From: UBA4971 sp029551185
GTDB lineage: Bacteria; Bacillota; SHA-98; UBA4971
DNA length: 64,000 nt
Assembly (NCBI GenBank): GCA_035593725.1
Contig: DAOSZN010000005.1
Span: 1-64,000 of the forward strand
Direction: 5' to 3'
Shown piece by piece: positions 61,281 through 64,000 of the stretch. The notes below the pieces were generated by a model. That model saw only the letters and a program-made list of their open reading frames with translations. It made no database searches and was not told the DNA's origin. Made by a program: the position numbers and the translations under genes. Within the stretch, counting starts at the first letter, position 1; each line of letters begins with the position of its first letter.

Positions 61281-62140
61281 TGGACAACAGACTGAGCGAT
61301 TGGAAACTCCTGATAGATCAAGCCCTGGACGCTGCCTTGCCTTCTTCTGACGTACACCCTGAGCTGCTCCACAAAGCTATGAGATACTCGGTGTTTCCCG
61401 GAGGGAAACGGATCCGTCCGCTGCTTGTGTTGTCTGCTGCGATTATGGTGGACAGATTGAGGCATGGCCGAGAGGTATCCATTGAACCAAGCATGCTTCC
61501 TGCAGTTGCCATAGAACTAATACACTCATATTCCCTTGTCCATGATGACCTCCCATCCATGGACAATGATGATTTTAGACGCGGACTGCCCACTGTTCAC
61601 AAGGCCTTCGGGGAGGCGGAAGCAATCTTGGTAGGGGATGCTTTGCTTTCTCTTGCGTTTGAGGTAGTCTCGAAAGAAGAAGCCTGTCTGCTAATGGGGC
61701 CTGAGACTTCAGTTAAAATAGTGCATGAGCTGGCTTCTGCGTCAGGAAGCCTCGGTATGGCAGGCGGACAGATCATGGACATTTCTCCTATCCGCCCTGA
61801 TATCGGAGTCCGGCACATTGAAGAATTGAGCGACCGCAAGACAGGGGCATTAATTAAGGCTGCAATTCGATGCGGCGCTATCGTAGCAGGCGCAAGCAGC
61901 CGTGAACTTGAAGCTCTCACTCGATTTGGAGAATTGTTCGGGCGTGCGTTTCAGGTCAGAGATGACATTTTTGACTTGGATGAAGAAAACCCTTTGACGT
62001 TTCCCCGAATTCTAGGAGCGGAAGAGGCAAGACTGTATGGGTTAAAACTCTCATCGTCAGCTGTCGGCGTCTTGAAACCCTATGAAAATGAAGCAAAAGA
62101 GCTTCTATGGCTTGCCCGGAAGGTTCTGTGCTTCAGTTGA
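61280..62140 (+). CDS. ispA: Farnesyl/geranyl diphosphate synthase
   Basis: 286 residues. The first Asp-rich motif is in VHDDLPSMDNDDFRRG and the second in VRDDIFDLDEE; FPGGKRIRPLL and DRKTGALIKAAIR are also conserved. It condenses IPP with allylic diphosphates to C15. The two residues before the first DDxxD cluster (Leu-Val-His) suit a short-chain enzyme. Between the second motif and the C-terminus the usual GKT block is missing (ENPLTFPRILG instead), slightly shorter than average. Its stop overlaps the -35 of the downstream RNA promoter. Confidence 0.93.
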   Translation: MDNRLSDWKLLIDQALDAALPSSDVHPELLHKAMRYSVFPGGKRIRPLLVLSAAIMVDRLRHGREVSIEPSMLPAVAIELIHSYSLVHDDLPSMDNDDFRRGLPTVHKAFGEAEAILVGDALLSLAFEVVSKEEACLLMGPETSVKIVHELASASGSLGMAGGQIMDISPIRPDIGVRHIEELSDRKTGALIKAAIRCGAIVAGASSRELEALTRFGELFGRAFQVRDDIFDLDEENPLTFPRILGAEEARLYGLKLSSSAVGVLKPYENEAKELLWLARKVLCFS

Positions 62141-62165
62141 TGGGAAATTTCGCATATGATATAAT
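62137..62165 (+). promoter_or_regulatory. Strong promoter of the ispA-oapA intergenic RNA
   Basis: TTGATG (62137-62142), 17 bp, TATAAT (62160-62165). The -35 lies across the ispA stop codon. Transcription would begin near 62172 and read the long non-coding region. Confidence 0.85.
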
Positions 62166-62171
62166 TAAATC

Positions 62172-62775
62172 CATCAGGGCAGGTGGTGCAGTATTCTAGT
62201 CAGTGCCTCCGTCTTTGAAGGCGGGCCTAAAAATCCGTCAAGGGCACATCGATGAAGTCTCTGGTGCCGGCTGCCGACGCCCAGTCGGGGGTTGGTGCTG
62301 GGGGTTAAGGGACGAGGGCGATCTGTAATGGCATACAGGCGTTGACCCTTATCCCGCGGAGACCCGCTCCTGTGGCCGATTGGCCACGGCCGGGGGGTAA
62401 ACCTACGCTTAGGTGCGAATACGTAAGTAATATGTGCTGGGTGTAGTGTAGCCTGCCTTGAGTGGTGAGAGAGGGATTGCGGGTTGCAGGCGTGTTTCTT
62501 CAGGCCGGAAGGAGCCGCTCTTTGCTGCATGAAACTCTCGCTGCAAAAGAGGCTAGAAGATGGATAGACACTGTTGAGGAAAACTCCTAGACTGTCCAAC
62601 GGTAAGAGGGACATTACAGGGATTGTAGTGTGAGCTAAGTGGTAGTCCGGCCGTCCTTTGGGCAACCTCGGGCTGTAGTCGTAAACGGGAAACCGCCCAA
62701 GCGGTGACGCAAGGGAGTACTACAGGGAAAACCTGCCGGACCTGAAGCCACAATATTTACTTGTAGTGTTACCAC
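62172..62775 (+). ncRNA. ole: Probable OLE RNA (ornate, large, extremophilic)
   Basis: About 600 bases between ispA and a multi-pass membrane-protein gene directly before dxs. No plus-strand coding frame is credible and GC-rich pairing is frequent: GTGGCC/GGCCAC with loop GATT (62372-62387), ACCGC/GCGGT with loop CCAA (62692-62705), and flanking GGAA/GA that could make a kink-turn-like internal loop. Position between ispA and oapA-dxs, length near 610 nt, own strong promoter and adjacent OapA-like gene are the known hallmarks of OLE RNA. It is not RNase P, tmRNA or SRP RNA by position or motifs. Ends are approximate; confirm with the Rfam OLE model. Confidence 0.85.
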
Positions 62776-62808
62776 CTGCCAGGACGCGTTATTGAGGTGG
62801 GTATAGAT

Positions 62809-63444
62809 GTGAACCCACGTGTGTCACGGGCTCTGTCTGTAGCAGTTGTCACGTTTTTCATGGCTATTGCCATAAGTTTTGTGTCCAAGATCCTCCTTGG
62901 CCGCGTGGGGTTGATTCTTGGGCTTTTTGTTTTACTCTTTATAGTTGGCATAGGTGTCATTTTCGATGTAATTGGCACTGCAACAACTGCCGCAAAGGAA
63001 CAGCCTCTGAATGCTATGGCCTCAAAGAAAGTATACGGGGCTAAACAAGGGCTGCGCATGATAAGATCCGCTGACCGTGTGGCAAGCTTTTGCAATGACA
63101 CCATCGGTGATATGACAGGCACAGTCAGCGGTGCCATAGGGGCTGCCATTGCTCTTGAATTGGTCTCGTGGAAGGGAGCGGGTTCTGTCTGCGAGACAGT
63201 GGTAAGCACGGTTATCATAGGGATTATCGCAGCCCTTACAGTTGGAGGCAAGGCTTGGGGAAAGAACGCTGCCATCAGTGAATCAGAGAAAATTGTTCTT
63301 GCGGTAGGCAAAGTCTTAGCCTGGCTCGAAGATTCAATAGGCCTTGTTATACTGCCTGATCCGAAAGCGGCTAATAGAAAAAAAGGCCGGGGTCCGGCAA
63401 GAACGCGTACTGAAGGGGATTTAAATAGTGGCAAGACTTCTTGA
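62809..63444 (+). CDS. oapA: OLE-associated membrane protein OapA
   Basis: 211 residues. About four membrane helices: ALSVAVVTFFMAIAISFVSK, LILGLFVLLFIVGIGVIFDV, TGTVSGAIGAAIALELV and VSTVIIGIIAALTVGG. Between helices 2 and 3 lies NDTIGDMTG (Asp97, Gly100, Asp101), a D-x-x-G-D pattern like the Asp/Gly pair whose mutation disables OapA in Halalkalibacterium (recalled). The C-terminus is basic (KKGRGPARTRTE), suiting RNA contact. OapA binds OLE RNA and holds it at the membrane. GTG 62809, eight bases after GAGGTGG, is preferred to GTG 62797. Overlaps dxs by 17 bases. Confidence 0.85.
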   Translation: MNPRVSRALSVAVVTFFMAIAISFVSKILLGRVGLILGLFVLLFIVGIGVIFDVIGTATTAAKEQPLNAMASKKVYGAKQGLRMIRSADRVASFCNDTIGDMTGTVSGAIGAAIALELVSWKGAGSVCETVVSTVIIGIIAALTVGGKAWGKNAAISESEKIVLAVGKVLAWLEDSIGLVILPDPKAANRKKGRGPARTRTEGDLNSGKTS

Positions 63445-64000
63445 CAGCCTGGATTTGCCAAAAGCCCTCAAACACCTTACGCTGGGTCAGCTTCAGCAAG
63501 TTGCAGGAGAAATCAGGGAAGAGATCATAGACACTGTCTCAAAGACCGGCGGTCATCTAGCTTCCAGCCTTGGAGTAGTGGAACTCGCTTTGGCCATTCA
63601 CACAGTGCTTGACAGTCCCTATGATAAGGTGATATGGGATGTGGGTCACCAGGCTTATGCCCATAAAATCCTTACCGGACGACTTAATGAATTTTCGTCT
63701 CTTAGGCAGTACGGTGGTATCAGCGGTTTTCCGAGAACTGATGAGAGTCCGCATGATATTTATAATACAGGTCACTCCAGCACTTCAATATCTATAGCTC
63801 TGGGTATCGCTAAAGCCAGGGATCTAAAGGACGAAAACTACAGTGTTCTTGCGGTTATCGGCGATGGTTCCCTTACCGGAGGGATGGCGTTTGAGGCTTT
63901 GAATCATGCCGGGCAGCTCGGCACAAGCCTCATTGTTGTTTTAAACGACAATGAGATGTCAATTTCCCGGAATGTAGGAGGCCTTGCGTCCTACCTTTCC
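63428..64000 (+). CDS. dxs: 1-deoxy-D-xylulose-5-phosphate synthase (partial, runs off the window)
   Basis: 191 residues seen. MARLLDSLDLPKALKHLTL at the start, GHLASSLGVVELALAIH, WDVGHQAYAHKILTGR, the thiamine diphosphate motif GDGSLTGGMAFEALNHAG and LNDNEMSISRNVGG. Dxs makes DXP from pyruvate and glyceraldehyde 3-phosphate, the first step of the MEP pathway that feeds IspA. GTG 63428 follows AAGGGGAT and overlaps oapA. About 430 residues continue beyond the window. Confidence 0.96.
   Translation, partial: MARLLDSLDLPKALKHLTLGQLQQVAGEIREEIIDTVSKTGGHLASSLGVVELALAIHTVLDSPYDKVIWDVGHQAYAHKILTGRLNEFSSLRQYGGISGFPRTDESPHDIYNTGHSSTSISIALGIAKARDLKDENYSVLAVIGDGSLTGGMAFEALNHAGQLGTSLIVVLNDNEMSISRNVGGLASYLS

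Noticed and set aside
62174..62665. Minus-strand 163-codon open frame across the ispA-oapA gap
   Set aside because: Arg/Pro/His-rich, no ribosome binding site, and lies antisense to a structured RNA with its own promoter; a shadow of GC-rich stems.
62172..62775. RNase P RNA, tmRNA or SRP RNA
   Set aside because: GAGGAAA occurs near 62575, but the following conserved RNase P core is absent; there is no tmRNA tag frame or tRNA-like ends; the gene neighbourhood is that of OLE RNA.
1..64000. CRISPR arrays, insertion sequences, prophage, rRNA operons
   Set aside because: No regularly spaced repeats, transposase or phage genes, or rRNA-like sequence were seen in reading the window.

Overview
The window is one 64 kb stretch of a spore-forming Firmicute (Bacillota) chromosome. 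It holds conserved housekeeping and sporulation operons (gpr-spoIIP, the yqeZ/yqfA-D-phoH-yqfF-ybeY-dgkA block, spoIIIAA-AH), Firmicutes envelope genes (asp23/amaP), and strong purine-rich ribosome binding sites with many GTG and TTG starts. A complete type IV pilus operon that includes a PilQ secretin, together with an actinobacterial-type IHF gene next to remA-gmk-rpoZ, argues against Bacillus or classic Clostridium. It fits a deep-branching and possibly two-membraned lineage such as Limnochordia. That placement is inference. No insertion sequence, prophage, CRISPR array or complete tRNA/rRNA gene was seen.

Layout. 1-2.0 kb: end of a histidine kinase, a CheY-like regulator and a REC-PAS-HD-GYP protein, followed by a tRNA-3'-end-like remnant. 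2.2-5.4 kb: gpr, spoIIP and two membrane-protein genes. 5.4-10.8 kb: a consensus promoter with a perfect CIRCE operator, then hrcA, dnaJ, rsmE, mtaB, a HIT protein and rpsU; grpE and dnaK are not here. 10.9-24.7 kb: NfeD protease, floA, an acidic membrane protein, yqfC, yqfD, phoH, pgpH, ybeY, dgkA, two tandem DUF881 genes, cdd, queA, tgt and yajC. 24.7-28.3 kb: an exported protein, a stand-alone YabG N-terminal domain on the minus strand, secD and secF. 28.3-34.0 kb: a Ca2+-type P-type ATPase (minus), rqcH and a two-P-loop ATPase (minus). 34.3-38.0 kb: yicC, mihF, remA, gmk, rpoZ, coaBC. 38.1-48.3 kb: pilB, pilT, pilC, pilin, pilD, pilM, pilN, pilO, a PilP-like gene and pilQ. 48.3-56 kb: Xaa-Pro peptidase, efp and the spoIIIA operon behind a sigma-E-like promoter. 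56-62.1 kb: accB, accC, asp23, amaP, DUF2273, nusB, xseA, xseB, ispA.

The standout is at 62.1-63.4 kb. About 610 nt of structured, non-coding DNA with its own near-consensus promoter lies between ispA and a multi-pass membrane-protein gene that runs into dxs. The position, length and partner gene match OLE RNA (ornate, large, extremophilic RNA) and its protein OapA, which form a membrane-associated RNP. The identification rests on synteny, size, promoter and the partner protein, not on a covariance-model search. rpsU, whose product has been reported as an OLE RNP partner, is also in the window with its own promoter and a structured leader.

Functionally the window joins spore engulfment and germination (spoIIP, spoIIIA, gpr), pilus motility or uptake across what may be two membranes, protein export (yajC, secD, secF), ribosome rescue and tRNA modification (rqcH, efp, mtaB, queA, tgt), fatty-acid initiation (accBC) and isoprenoid synthesis (ispA, dxs). 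Starts were chosen by Shine-Dalgarno spacing and family N-termini, and several are therefore later than the longest open frame.
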